From an uncultured Collinsella sp. (GTDB taxonomy: Bacteria; Actinomycetota; Coriobacteriia; Coriobacteriales; Coriobacteriaceae): a stretch of DNA of 18,539 bases. The notes under the pieces are model-generated. The model made no database searches, was not told the origin of the DNA, and worked only from the letters and a program-made list of their open reading frames with translations. Position 1 is the first letter of the stretch, and the number at the start of each line of letters is the position of its first letter. A program made the translations under genes and the position numbers. The stretch is from contig CABURG010000017.1 of assembly GCA_902493835.1 (NCBI GenBank), forward strand, positions 1-18,539, written 5' to 3'. This document shows positions 1 through 6,732 of the stretch, piece after piece.

Positions 1-8
1 CGGTCGAG

Positions 9-1877
9 GTGTTTTTGGGCTTTAACACGGCACCGCTCCCCGATGCTATCGAGACGCTGCTCTACCGCGTTGACCATGCCGAGAATCCGAGCGGTATCGA
101 GCGCTATGCCGCCGCCCTTATGAGCGAAATTGACTTGCCCCGCCTGCGCACCATCGCTGCCAAGTCCGAGATGAGCCTGGCTCGCATTGATCGCTCAAAG
201 ATTTTCTATCTCAATTTTGATCGTAGCCTGTTGGACCAGGACGAGATTGACATGCTGCTTGCCATCGAGTGCCGTCTCAACCGCCTCTCCGGCATCCTTG
301 AGCGCATCGGGGCCAGATTGGTCCCTGCGGCATCCTCGCCGAGCCTTGAGGGCTGCGCGCTCTTTGATGCGTGGCATATCGCCAAGACGACCAACGATGT
401 TCCCCGACTGCTCGATACGGCTTCGAGCGATAACCCGTGGGGCAAGCCGGGTACGGTGGCTTGCCAGCCGGGCGGCGAGTGGGACGTGCGCACCCGTTTT
501 GCGCGAATCGTTGAGGCGCTCAACGTGGTCACGCGGCTCGACTATACCTATCGGGCAAACGTTGCCGAGGGGATTATGCTCGTTCGGTTTGGGCAGTCTG
601 TCGTTGATGCCATGCCGCAACGTGAATACGACGCTCAGGATGACGCCTGGCGCGAGCTGGACGAGGACACGCGCGCGATCTGGGCCGCGGAGCACGATGC
701 GCGCGTGGCACTCACGCTTGCGGCAGCGTGTTTTGCCGCGGGCACCTGCATCACGCGCTGCTATGTGCAGATTGCTGCTCCCGACAGTGAGCAGGGCGAG
801 CGCGTTGTCGCAACGTATTTCTTTGGGCGCGCGGCCTATCTGGCCGATTGCGTGCCTGTCGCCAAGGATCTTGAGAGCATGGACATGGACGATATGCCGT
901 GCAAGCGTGTACTTGAGGCGTATGAGTCAACTGCTCCGGAGACGATTGAACCTGCGGAGGTTCATGCTCGTCCGCGTGATGACCATCGCACGCTTCCGCC
1001 GGCGCTGCGCGATTTGCTGCTTGCCGATACGGCTGACGAGTTGGAGGTCATGGAAGAGGACGACGACCCATACGTGGCCCGTGTTGTTGAATTGCGCGAG
1101 CAGGCAAAAGTCGACCGTACAGGTGCTTTTGAAGGCTTTTCCCGTCTTGTTGAGGAGTTGGAGGCTAAGTGCGCCGTTGCCGAGCTTTTGGCGACAGGTC
1201 CGGTTCAAACGCAGTTTTGCGATAACCAGCTGGTGCGCATGGTGCTACCGGTGTTGGAAGAAGACCGCTCTGTGCGAATCCTTCGTGCGCCCGATGCGCT
1301 GTACTTTGCCCAGCACGAGATCTGCAGCTTTTACGTCGAGCAAGAGGACTTTGAACGAGCGCTGCCCGAGGTGCGCCATCTTTACGATCTGGCGCGCTCG
1401 TCCATGCAATCGCACTTTGCGCTCATCAACGTTCTTGCGCGTCTGGAGCGCTTTGACGAGATTATCGAGGTGGCGCGCCACGGCCTACGTATTGCCAGCG
1501 ATCGCTCTGCAATCGGCTACCTGTTCTATCGCCTGGCGTTTGCCTATTGGAATTGCGATCAGCTCGACCTTGCGCTGGCTTGTTACCGTCTGGTGCCACG
1601 TGGCGAGGAGTCGGGCAGCAGCGCGCTGGAAGAAATGCAGGGCCTTATGAACGAGATGGGCGTCAGCGAGCCTCCGACGTTCGAGGAAGCGGTCGAGACC
1701 ATTCGCAAGGCTGGACTCGAGCTGCCGCCAGTGTCCGCCGTGACGAATCAGCTGGCAGATGCCGCTGTTCAACTGGTCGACAACGGCTTCTTTTTCCTGG
1801 CACGCGGTTGCATCTTCCAAATGTGGCGCACCATGGGCAACGACGAGCTCGGCTCCCTCAACCGCTCGCTGGGGTAG
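9..1877 (+). CDS. Hypothetical helical protein with TPR-like C-terminal half, possibly 5'-truncated
   Basis: I do not recognise a named family. The product is about 622 residues, acidic and almost wholly helical, with no signal peptide or membrane segment, so it is probably cytoplasmic. Residues about 430-530 read like tetratricopeptide-type helical pairs, with phrases such as FYVEQEDFERALPEVRHLY, ALINVLARLERFDEIIEVA and FYRLAFAYWNCDQLDLALAC. TPR-like repeats usually bind protein partners. Residues about 315-365 form an acidic, proline-containing linker. The GTG at 9 is the first start in frame, but the frame is also open through bases 3-8 to the window edge, so the true start may lie upstream. 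The gene ends in TAG just before the tRNA-Ser promoter. Confidence is high that it is coding and low for any function. Confidence 0.8.
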   Translation: MFLGFNTAPLPDAIETLLYRVDHAENPSGIERYAAALMSEIDLPRLRTIAAKSEMSLARIDRSKIFYLNFDRSLLDQDEIDMLLAIECRLNRLSGILERIGARLVPAASSPSLEGCALFDAWHIAKTTNDVPRLLDTASSDNPWGKPGTVACQPGGEWDVRTRFARIVEALNVVTRLDYTYRANVAEGIMLVRFGQSVVDAMPQREYDAQDDAWRELDEDTRAIWAAEHDARVALTLAAACFAAGTCITRCYVQIAAPDSEQGERVVATYFFGRAAYLADCVPVAKDLESMDMDDMPCKRVLEAYESTAPETIEPAEVHARPRDDHRTLPPALRDLLLADTADELEVMEEDDDPYVARVVELREQAKVDRTGAFEGFSRLVEELEAKCAVAELLATGPVQTQFCDNQLVRMVLPVLEEDRSVRILRAPDALYFAQHEICSFYVEQEDFERALPEVRHLYDLARSSMQSHFALINVLARLERFDEIIEVARHGLRIASDRSAIGYLFYRLAFAYWNCDQLDLALACYRLVPRGEESGSSALEEMQGLMNEMGVSEPPTFEEAVETIRKAGLELPPVSAVTNQLADAAVQLVDNGFFFLARGCIFQMWRTMGNDELGSLNRSLG

Positions 1878-1926
1878 GCGAAGCTTCCAATGAGGAAAGG
1901 ATGCTAGGCAATTAGAAAATTTCCTC

Positions 1927-1955
1927 TTGCCCATCTTAGGCTGTTTGGTTACTAT
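1927..1955 (+). promoter_or_regulatory. Promoter of tRNA-Ser
   Basis: TTGCCC at 1927-1932 and TACTAT at 1950-1955 are separated by exactly 17 bases. This is a good sigma-70-type promoter, predicting transcription from about 1962, eight bases before the mature tRNA 5' end. Confidence 0.7.
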
Positions 1956-1969
1956 AGAACGGCTGTTAC

Positions 1970-2060
1970 GGAGAGCTGACCGAGAGGCCGAAGGTGCTCG
2001 CCTGCTAAGCGAGTATGCCCCAAAAGGGCATCTGGGGTTCGAATCCCCAGCTCTCCGCCA
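1970..2060 (+). tRNA. tRNA-Ser (anticodon GCU)
   Basis: A complete class II tRNA. The acceptor 5' strand GGAGAGC (1970-1976) pairs with GCTCTCC (2050-2056), followed by discriminator G and an encoded CCA (2058-2060). The anticodon stem CTCGC/GCGAG (1997-2001 and 2009-2013) encloses a seven-base loop with anticodon GCT at 2004-2006, reading AGC and AGU serine codons. A long variable arm (ATGCCCC, AAAA loop, GGGCAT) is diagnostic of tRNA-Ser. The T-arm carries GGGGTTCGAATCCCC. It has its own promoter and terminator, so it is probably a single-gene transcript. Confidence 0.98.
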
Positions 2061-2076
2061 GTACGAATTTGAAGAA

Positions 2077-2100
2077 GGGTCCCATTTGGGGCCCTTTTTT
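2077..2100 (+). terminator. Intrinsic terminator of tRNA-Ser
   Basis: GGGTCCC (2077-2083) and GGGGCCC (2088-2094) form a seven-pair stem with one G-U pair and an ATTT loop, followed by six T residues (2095-2100). Confidence 0.9.
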
Positions 2101-2115
2101 GTGCGGAGAAAGGAG

Positions 2116-2132
2116 GCTGGGGATTCGAACCC
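2116..2132 (-). repeat. Inverted 17-nt copy of the tRNA-Ser T-arm/acceptor segment
   Basis: The reverse complement of 2116-2132 is identical to tRNA-Ser bases 2035-2051, GGGTTCGAATCCCCAGC. The match breaks at both ends (after 2132 and before 2116), and no anticodon or D-arm sequence accompanies it, so it is not a second intact tRNA. It may be a decayed tRNA 3' end or an attachment-site relic; no integrase is visible. Confidence 0.7.
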
Positions 2133-2134
2133 TC

Positions 2135-2162
2135 AAAATTGAGGCGCCCCGTTGGACGCCTC
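2135..2162 (-). terminator. Terminator of the D,D-carboxypeptidase gene
   Basis: GAGGCG at 2141-2146 pairs with CGCCTC at 2157-2162; two more G-C pairs lie inside after one mismatch, with a four-base loop. Read on the minus strand the stem is followed by AATTTT (2140-2135). It sits about 30 bases past the stop of the minus-strand gene. Confidence 0.65.
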
Positions 2163-2191
2163 ATTTGGTTCGATGTGATATCGCTCCGGCC

Positions 2192-3532
2192 CTACGCCTT
2201 GGGCGCCTTGGCTACGGTCTCGCTTTCTGCCGTGAGTGGACGGTTGTCGATGCGGCGGCCCAGGCGGTCGAGCTTCACAAGGAGCCACTCAATGGGATTC
2301 GGCCCTGCGCCTTCCTCGTCGGCAACCAGGTCCATGACGGCGATCTTGGTGCCGTCCTGCTTGAGTGTAACGCTGCCCACCTTGTCGCCCACATGCACCG
2401 TGCCCGAAAGATCGTCGTAGCTAACCTTTTCGGTCACCTCGCCGGCAAGAGAAAACACGGTCGCTTGCGCCGTGGGATCGGCGAGCGTGGCGTCGATTGT
2501 CTTATCCGTCCAGTCGGTTTGACTAATGCGCGCCATAAGCGGGTTGCCGTTGGCGGTCTTTTCTTGCGTGTTGGCGATTGCGACCGTCACCTTGTGACCG
2601 TAGTACCAGTTGGCAAGGGTGGCGGTATCGGTAAAGCGCTGATCGGTGGTGGTGGAGTTCAAAATAACGGTGTAGATCTCGTCGCCGTCGCGGTTGTAGG
2701 CGCTCGTAAAGCAATAGCCCGCGTCGTCGGTGGTGCCGGTCTTGCCGCCGATGTTGCCATCTTGGCCCAGCAAATAGTTATGCGTGTCCATGGAATGCGA
2801 ATGGTCGGTGCCGTCGGCGCCCGTGACCTCGATCCAGGAATCCTCGCTCGCTACGACCTCGCGGATCGTGTCGTTTTTCATGGCCTCCTGCATCATCAGC
2901 GCTACGTCGTGTGCGGTTGAGTGCATATTGCCAGCCCACTCATCAAAGTCCAGACCATGCGGGTTTTCAAAAAGCGTACCGGTACAGCCGAGCTTCTTAG
3001 CGCGCTCGTTCATGGCCTTCACAAATGTGGCCTCGGCGTCTTTGGTCTTGGGGTCGATCTTCTTGCCCACATATTCGGCGAGCACGATGGCGGCGTCGTT
3101 GCCCGAGGGAATCATCAGACCGCGTAGTGCCTGCTCCACGGTAAGCTCGTCGCCTTCGAGCAAGCCGGCGGTCGAATTACCCACGGTGGCTGCGGCGTTG
3201 CTCACCGTGACCTTCTCGTCCATCTTGCAATTCTCGACGGTTAGGATTGCGGTCATGACCTTGGTGATCGAGGCAATTTTGACCTGCTCATCGGCGCCGC
3301 GCCCATAGTAGACGGTACCGTCTTTGCCCATGACGAGGGCATTGGTCGCATCGATATCGGGCAGGTTTTCGGCCGTGATGCCGCGCGCATCGGCGGTTTT
3401 GCCGCAAACATTGTCGGTCGTGAGCACTTGGGCGCCGGCGACGGTGGGCGCGCCAGCGGCAAGGGCGATAGCGCAGACAAAGCCGGCGGCAAGCTGGGCT
3501 GAGCGCTTTGCAAAAGAGGTGAGGGACTTCAC
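2192..3532 (-). CDS. dacA: Secreted serine D-Ala-D-Ala carboxypeptidase (peptidase S11, PBP5/DacA type)
   Basis: This enzyme should remove the terminal D-Ala from peptidoglycan pentapeptides outside the membrane. With a GTG start at 3532 the product is 446 residues. All three penicillin-binding motifs are present: SITK (about residues 88-91, nucleophile Ser88), SGN (143-145) and KTG (264-266). The N-terminus is a signal peptide: basic VKSLTSFAKR, hydrophobic core, and an APTVAGAQ cleavage region. After the catalytic domain comes a beta-rich domain, then an amphipathic C-terminal helix (NPIEWLLVKLDRLGRRI), as in PBP5-type membrane anchors. The frame runs on to a TTG at 3643 and an ATG at 3601, but those starts put about 37 or 23 residues ahead of the signal peptide, and a TATACT -10-like element (3572-3577) lies inside. 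No clear Shine-Dalgarno decides the start. It is divergent from a VanR/VanS-like pair that may control it. Confidence 0.93.
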   Translation of the reverse strand: MKSLTSFAKRSAQLAAGFVCAIALAAGAPTVAGAQVLTTDNVCGKTADARGITAENLPDIDATNALVMGKDGTVYYGRGADEQVKIASITKVMTAILTVENCKMDEKVTVSNAAATVGNSTAGLLEGDELTVEQALRGLMIPSGNDAAIVLAEYVGKKIDPKTKDAEATFVKAMNERAKKLGCTGTLFENPHGLDFDEWAGNMHSTAHDVALMMQEAMKNDTIREVVASEDSWIEVTGADGTDHSHSMDTHNYLLGQDGNIGGKTGTTDDAGYCFTSAYNRDGDEIYTVILNSTTTDQRFTDTATLANWYYGHKVTVAIANTQEKTANGNPLMARISQTDWTDKTIDATLADPTAQATVFSLAGEVTEKVSYDDLSGTVHVGDKVGSVTLKQDGTKIAVMDLVADEEGAGPNPIEWLLVKLDRLGRRIDNRPLTAESETVAKAPKA

Positions 3533-3571
3533 AGATTTCGCTTTCGACGGGATGGTCTCTTCTGAAACTAG

Positions 3572-3577
3572 AGTATA
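3572..3577 (-). promoter_or_regulatory. Candidate -10 element for dacA
   Basis: The minus strand reads TATACT here, a close match to TATAAT, placing transcription start about 30 bases before the GTG at 3532. The region about 17 bases upstream has no good -35, so the promoter may need an activator. Confidence 0.4.
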
Positions 3578-3648
3578 TCGTTTGCCGGCGTCGGCGATCA
3601 TCGCGTGCGTGCGTGGCCCACATCCGCGTTCGAACGGGCACAAGGGTG

Positions 3649-3665
3649 CTTAAGACCGACTTAAT
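3649..3665 (+). promoter_or_regulatory. Candidate OmpR-family regulator box (11-bp direct repeat)
   Basis: CTTAAG (3649-3654) and CTTAAT (3660-3665) are direct repeats one helical turn apart in the divergent dacA/regulator intergenic region. OmpR/PhoB-type regulators typically bind tandem direct repeats with 10-11 base spacing. A ten-base perfect palindrome CGTTCGAACG lies nearby at 3627-3636. The assignment to the adjacent regulator is inference. Confidence 0.35.
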
Positions 3666-3703
3666 CACCCACGCTTGTTGTGTGTGGCGTGCGTCGCCTC
3701 AGG

Positions 3704-3724
3704 CATAATGGAGCGCGAGAGGAG
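3704..3724 (+). promoter_or_regulatory. Candidate -10 and strong RBS of the VanR-like regulator
   Basis: CATAAT at 3704-3709 is a plausible -10 without a good -35 at 17 bases. GAGAGGAG at 3717-3724 is a strong Shine-Dalgarno five bases before the ATG at 3730, which fixes that start. If this -10 is used the leader is short. Confidence 0.45.
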
Positions 3725-3729
3725 CACGC

Positions 3730-4425
3730 ATGAACGAGCGCATACTGGTAGTTGATGACGAAAAGGCCATCGCCGACTTGGTTGGCATCTACCTTACAAA
3801 AGAGGGCTTTGATGTCCAGATTGCCTATAGCGGGGCCGATGCTGCCAAGGCGATTTTGGAGCAGGAGTTCGATTTGGCGCTGCTAGATGTCATGCTGCCC
3901 GATATCGATGGGTTTGAGCTGCTGCGTACGATCCGTTCCAGCCATACCTATCCCGTGATCATGCTGACGGCGCGCGATGCCCAGCAAGACAAGATCGGGG
4001 GCCTTTCGCTTGGCGCGGACGATTACGTGGTTAAGCCGTTCCGTCCGCTGGAGCTCATCGCGCGCGTGCACGCTCAGCTTCGCCGCTACACCAGCTACGG
4101 TAGCCGTGCACAGGCGGCCGAGTCGCCGACCATTCAGCTCGACGGCTTGGAGATCAACCGCGACGCTCGTTCCGTGACGGTGGACGGTGCACCGGTACGC
4201 CTCACACCCACCGAGTATTCAATCTTGCTGTATCTGGTCGAGCATCGCGGCAGCGTGGTGGCCGTGGAGGACCTGTTCCGCGCGGTGTGGAGCGAGGATT
4301 TTATGCCCGGCTCCAACAATACGGTGATGGTGCACATTCGCCACTTGCGCGAAAAAATCGGCGACGACGCACAAAAGCCACGCTTTATCAAAAACGTCTG
4401 GGGCGTCGGCTACATCATCGAATAG
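3730..4425 (+). CDS. VanR-like OmpR-family response regulator
   Basis: A 231-residue two-domain transcription factor. The receiver domain (about residues 1-120) has the acidic pair D9-D10, phosphoacceptor D53 in LALLDVMLPDIDG, T80 in VIMLTAR, and K102 in the VVKPF motif. The C-terminal half (about 130-231) is an OmpR/PhoB winged helix ending GVGYIIE. The sequence VEHRGSVVAVEDLFRAVW...SNNTVMVHIRHLREKI is much like VanR of glycopeptide-resistance systems. A kinase gene follows 25 bases downstream, so the two are probably co-transcribed. Divergent dacA and the 11-bp direct repeats between them make cell-wall control likely. No vanH, vanA-type ligase or vanX is in the window, so this is not evidence of glycopeptide resistance. 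Confidence 0.95.
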   Translation: MNERILVVDDEKAIADLVGIYLTKEGFDVQIAYSGADAAKAILEQEFDLALLDVMLPDIDGFELLRTIRSSHTYPVIMLTARDAQQDKIGGLSLGADDYVVKPFRPLELIARVHAQLRRYTSYGSRAQAAESPTIQLDGLEINRDARSVTVDGAPVRLTPTEYSILLYLVEHRGSVVAVEDLFRAVWSEDFMPGSNNTVMVHIRHLREKIGDDAQKPRFIKNVWGVGYIIE

Positions 4426-4450
4426 CGCCTTTGATGGTGGGGAAGTGGAT

Positions 4451-5689
4451 ATGACAAAAGACGATAGGCAGGCATTCGAGGTACCCGATCGGCTCTTTGA
4501 ATACGTGAGGTCGGTCGTCGACAACCGCGCGCTTGCAACGGTGCTGCTCTTTTTGCTGAGCCTGCTGCTGATTGGCATCGACAACATCGCCGGAATCTTG
4601 ACGGTGCTGCTTGCCGGCTTTTTGCTGATCGATCGATTTGAGATCGTGCGCCGCTGCATGGTGATTGGCGGCGCCGCGTGGGCCATGACGTTGGCGATTG
4701 GCGCCATGGCGCTCGGCGGCATCGAAGGGCCGGTGCTGTTCGATGCCGGCTTTGTATTCAACATGCTTGGCTTTGTGCTGGCGCTTGCCGCGTGCGTGCT
4801 GTTCTTGTGTGGCCGCGCCCTGTACTACCAGGGCTACGAACAGGGCGAGCAGCATGCCGATTGTGTGCTGGCCGCTCGTATTCAAGATCGCCTGATCGAT
4901 CACCCCGACACCTGGGACAACATCGACGGCGACTTCTTGGAGGTCGAGGGCGCCCTTAACCGCGTGCGTGACCGTGAGCGCAAGGTGCAACAGGCCTTGC
5001 GTGACGAGTCGCATCGCAAGGACGATCTGGTCACGTACTTGGCACATGACCTACGCACCCCGCTTGCCAGTGTGGTGGGCTATCTTTCGCTGCTGCAAGA
5101 GGCTCCTGAGCTGCCGGTTGAGCAACGTGCGCACTTTACGGGCGTGGCTCTCGACAAGGCGCACCGGCTCGATGCACTCATCGAAGAGTTCTTCGATATC
5201 ACACGCTTTGACTTCCACGATATCGTGCTCACGCGCGGCTATGTTGATCTGGGGTTGCTGCTGGCTCAGGTGGCTGACGAGTTCTATCCCATCCTCAACG
5301 AGCAGCATAAGGAAGCCCAAGTTGATATCCACGAGGACCTGACGGTGCTCGTGGATGGCGACAAGATGGCTCGCGTGTTCAACAACATCATGAAAAACGC
5401 CGTCGCCTATAGCTATGAGGGCTCGACTATCACGATTGAGGCCGGGCGCCAAGACGATGGCGGCGTGCGCGTTCGCTTTATCAATCAGGGCGATCCTATC
5501 CCTGCGGCTAAGCTCAAGGTGATCTTTGAGAAGTTCTATCGCCTGGATGCGGCGCGTGCGACCAATCGCGGTGGTGCCGGTCTGGGCCTTGCTATTGCCA
5601 AGGAGATCATCGCGGCACACGGCGGTACCGTTGCATGTGAATCGACGCCCGAACACACGATATTCACCATCGAGCTGCCCGCCGCATAG
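4451..5689 (+). CDS. VanS-like sensor histidine kinase with four membrane helices
   Basis: The likely partner kinase of the upstream regulator. I place the start at ATG 4451, preceded by GGGGAAG at 4439-4445; a GTG two codons earlier is possible. About 412 residues. Four hydrophobic stretches (about 28-44, 47-61, 70-89, 99-122) are joined by very short loops, so there is almost no extracytoplasmic domain. The kinase core carries the H-box YLAHDLRTPLASVVGYL (His about 199), an N-box FNNIMKNAVAYS, a G1 box of the NQG form, an FEKFYRLD F-box and GGAGLGLAI as the G2 box. The H-box, the following EEFFDITRFDF and the NQG/GGAG boxes closely follow VanS. The short-looped membrane domain suggests sensing within the membrane or through a partner protein; the signal is unknown. 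Confidence 0.93.
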   Translation: MTKDDRQAFEVPDRLFEYVRSVVDNRALATVLLFLLSLLLIGIDNIAGILTVLLAGFLLIDRFEIVRRCMVIGGAAWAMTLAIGAMALGGIEGPVLFDAGFVFNMLGFVLALAACVLFLCGRALYYQGYEQGEQHADCVLAARIQDRLIDHPDTWDNIDGDFLEVEGALNRVRDRERKVQQALRDESHRKDDLVTYLAHDLRTPLASVVGYLSLLQEAPELPVEQRAHFTGVALDKAHRLDALIEEFFDITRFDFHDIVLTRGYVDLGLLLAQVADEFYPILNEQHKEAQVDIHEDLTVLVDGDKMARVFNNIMKNAVAYSYEGSTITIEAGRQDDGGVRVRFINQGDPIPAAKLKVIFEKFYRLDAARATNRGGAGLGLAIAKEIIAAHGGTVACESTPEHTIFTIELPAA

Positions 5690-5700
5690 CCAGCGTGCCC

Positions 5701-5753
5701 TTACAAACACTTGACAATGCGCTCACGTGCATATGAGCCGCGATTTCTACTAT
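5701..5753 (+). promoter_or_regulatory. Candidate Pho-type promoter of pstB
   Basis: TTACAA (5701-5706) and TTGACA (5711-5716) are repeated half-sites resembling the TTHACA repeats bound by PhoP in Gram-positive bacteria. TACTAT at 5748-5753 is a good -10 without a -35 at the usual distance, which fits activator dependence. TTGACA could instead be a -35 with CATATG/TATGAG near 5730-5737, but the spacing is short (13-15). The leader also holds an inverted repeat ATCGATA/TATCGAT (5752-5758 and 5771-5777). Confidence 0.35.
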
Positions 5754-5792
5754 CGATACTGCTGAATTGATATCGATGTGGAGGTATGCGGT

Positions 5793-6668
5793 ATGACGGC
5801 TGCTGCGGCTGTGGAGCCCACGGAGCTTGAAGAACTCATGGAAGCGCAGGCCGAGGCCGCGCACGAGCGCGAGGTTGGGGATGCGACTCGCCCCACGGCA
5901 GAGGATCTTGCCGCCTCGCCGACGCGCATCGACGTCGAGGGCCTCGACCTGTTCTATGGCGACCATCATGCGCTCAAGGACGTGAATATCAAGATCCGCG
6001 ACAAGCAGATCACCTCATTTATCGGGCCTTCGGGCTGCGGAAAGTCCACGTTGCTGCGCTGCTTTAACCGCATGAACGACGGCATCAAGGATTGCCGTAT
6101 CGAGGGCAAGATTGCGCTCGATGGTCAAGATATCCTGGGCGATTACGACATCTGCCGTTTGCGCCAGCGCGTGGGCATGGTGTTCCAGCGCCCCAACCCG
6201 TTTCCCATGAGCATCTACGACAACGTCGCCTATGGGCCGCGCGGTATGGGTGTGCGCGACCGCGTCGTGCTCGACGAGCTGGTCGAGGACTCCCTTCGTC
6301 GCGCTGCGCTATGGGATGAGGTCAAGGACAAGCTCAAAGAGTCGGGTCTGGGTCTTTCGGGCGGCCAGCAGCAGCGTCTGTGCATCGCCCGCGCGCTGGC
6401 CGTGCAGCCCGACATTCTGCTGATGGACGAGCCGACCTCGGCACTCGACCCTGTGTCGACGCTGGTGGTGGAGCAGCTGGCCTGTGAGCTCAAAGAGACC
6501 TGCACGCTCGTGGTCGTTACGCACAATATGCAGCAGGCGGCGCGCATCTCCGACTCGGTCGCGTTCTTTTTGCTGGGCGAGCTGGTGGAGCATGCGCCCA
6601 CTGCCCAGCTCTTCAAAAACCCGATCGATCCGCGCACGGCGGATTATTTGACGGGCCGTTTTGGCTGA
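5793..6668 (+). CDS. pstB: Phosphate ABC transporter ATP-binding protein PstB
   Basis: ATPase subunit of the high-affinity phosphate importer, working on the cytoplasmic face with the PstC and PstA permeases. The ATG at 5793 has GGAGGT at 5780-5785 seven bases upstream; the longer frame from GTG 5778 would bury this site. About 291 residues. Walker A GPSGCGKST lies at about 78-86, the PstB-typical FQRPNPFPMSIYDNVAYGPR follows, signature LSGGQQQRL begins at about 188, Walker B ILLMDEP is at about 208-214 and the switch histidine is in VTHNM. An acidic, alanine-rich N-terminal extension of about 45 residues precedes the ABC domain and is longer than in E. coli PstB (about 257 residues). The other Pst components are not adjacent. 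The next two genes are a PhoP/PhoR-like pair, which supports a phosphate role. Confidence 0.96.
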   Translation: MTAAAAVEPTELEELMEAQAEAAHEREVGDATRPTAEDLAASPTRIDVEGLDLFYGDHHALKDVNIKIRDKQITSFIGPSGCGKSTLLRCFNRMNDGIKDCRIEGKIALDGQDILGDYDICRLRQRVGMVFQRPNPFPMSIYDNVAYGPRGMGVRDRVVLDELVEDSLRRAALWDEVKDKLKESGLGLSGGQQQRLCIARALAVQPDILLMDEPTSALDPVSTLVVEQLACELKETCTLVVVTHNMQQAARISDSVAFFLLGELVEHAPTAQLFKNPIDPRTADYLTGRFG

Positions 6669-6732
6669 TACCATCTAGTACAGGCACCTTTAGGGTTAAG
6701 ATGCGGTCATGTCGGCCGCAAAGGGGTTCAAC

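Noticed and set aside
1892..1926. GAGGAAA/TTTCCTC inverted repeat after the first gene
   Set aside because: Seven pairs with a 21-base loop and no T-run; too weak to call a terminator.
2015..2920. 301-codon plus-strand open frame running from inside the tRNA through the carboxypeptidase
   Set aside because: It begins within tRNA-Ser, crosses two terminators and lies antisense to a gene with all S11 catalytic motifs.
3730..5689. Glycopeptide resistance operon
   Set aside because: Only VanR/VanS-like regulators are present; no vanH, ligase or vanX homologue occurs in the window.
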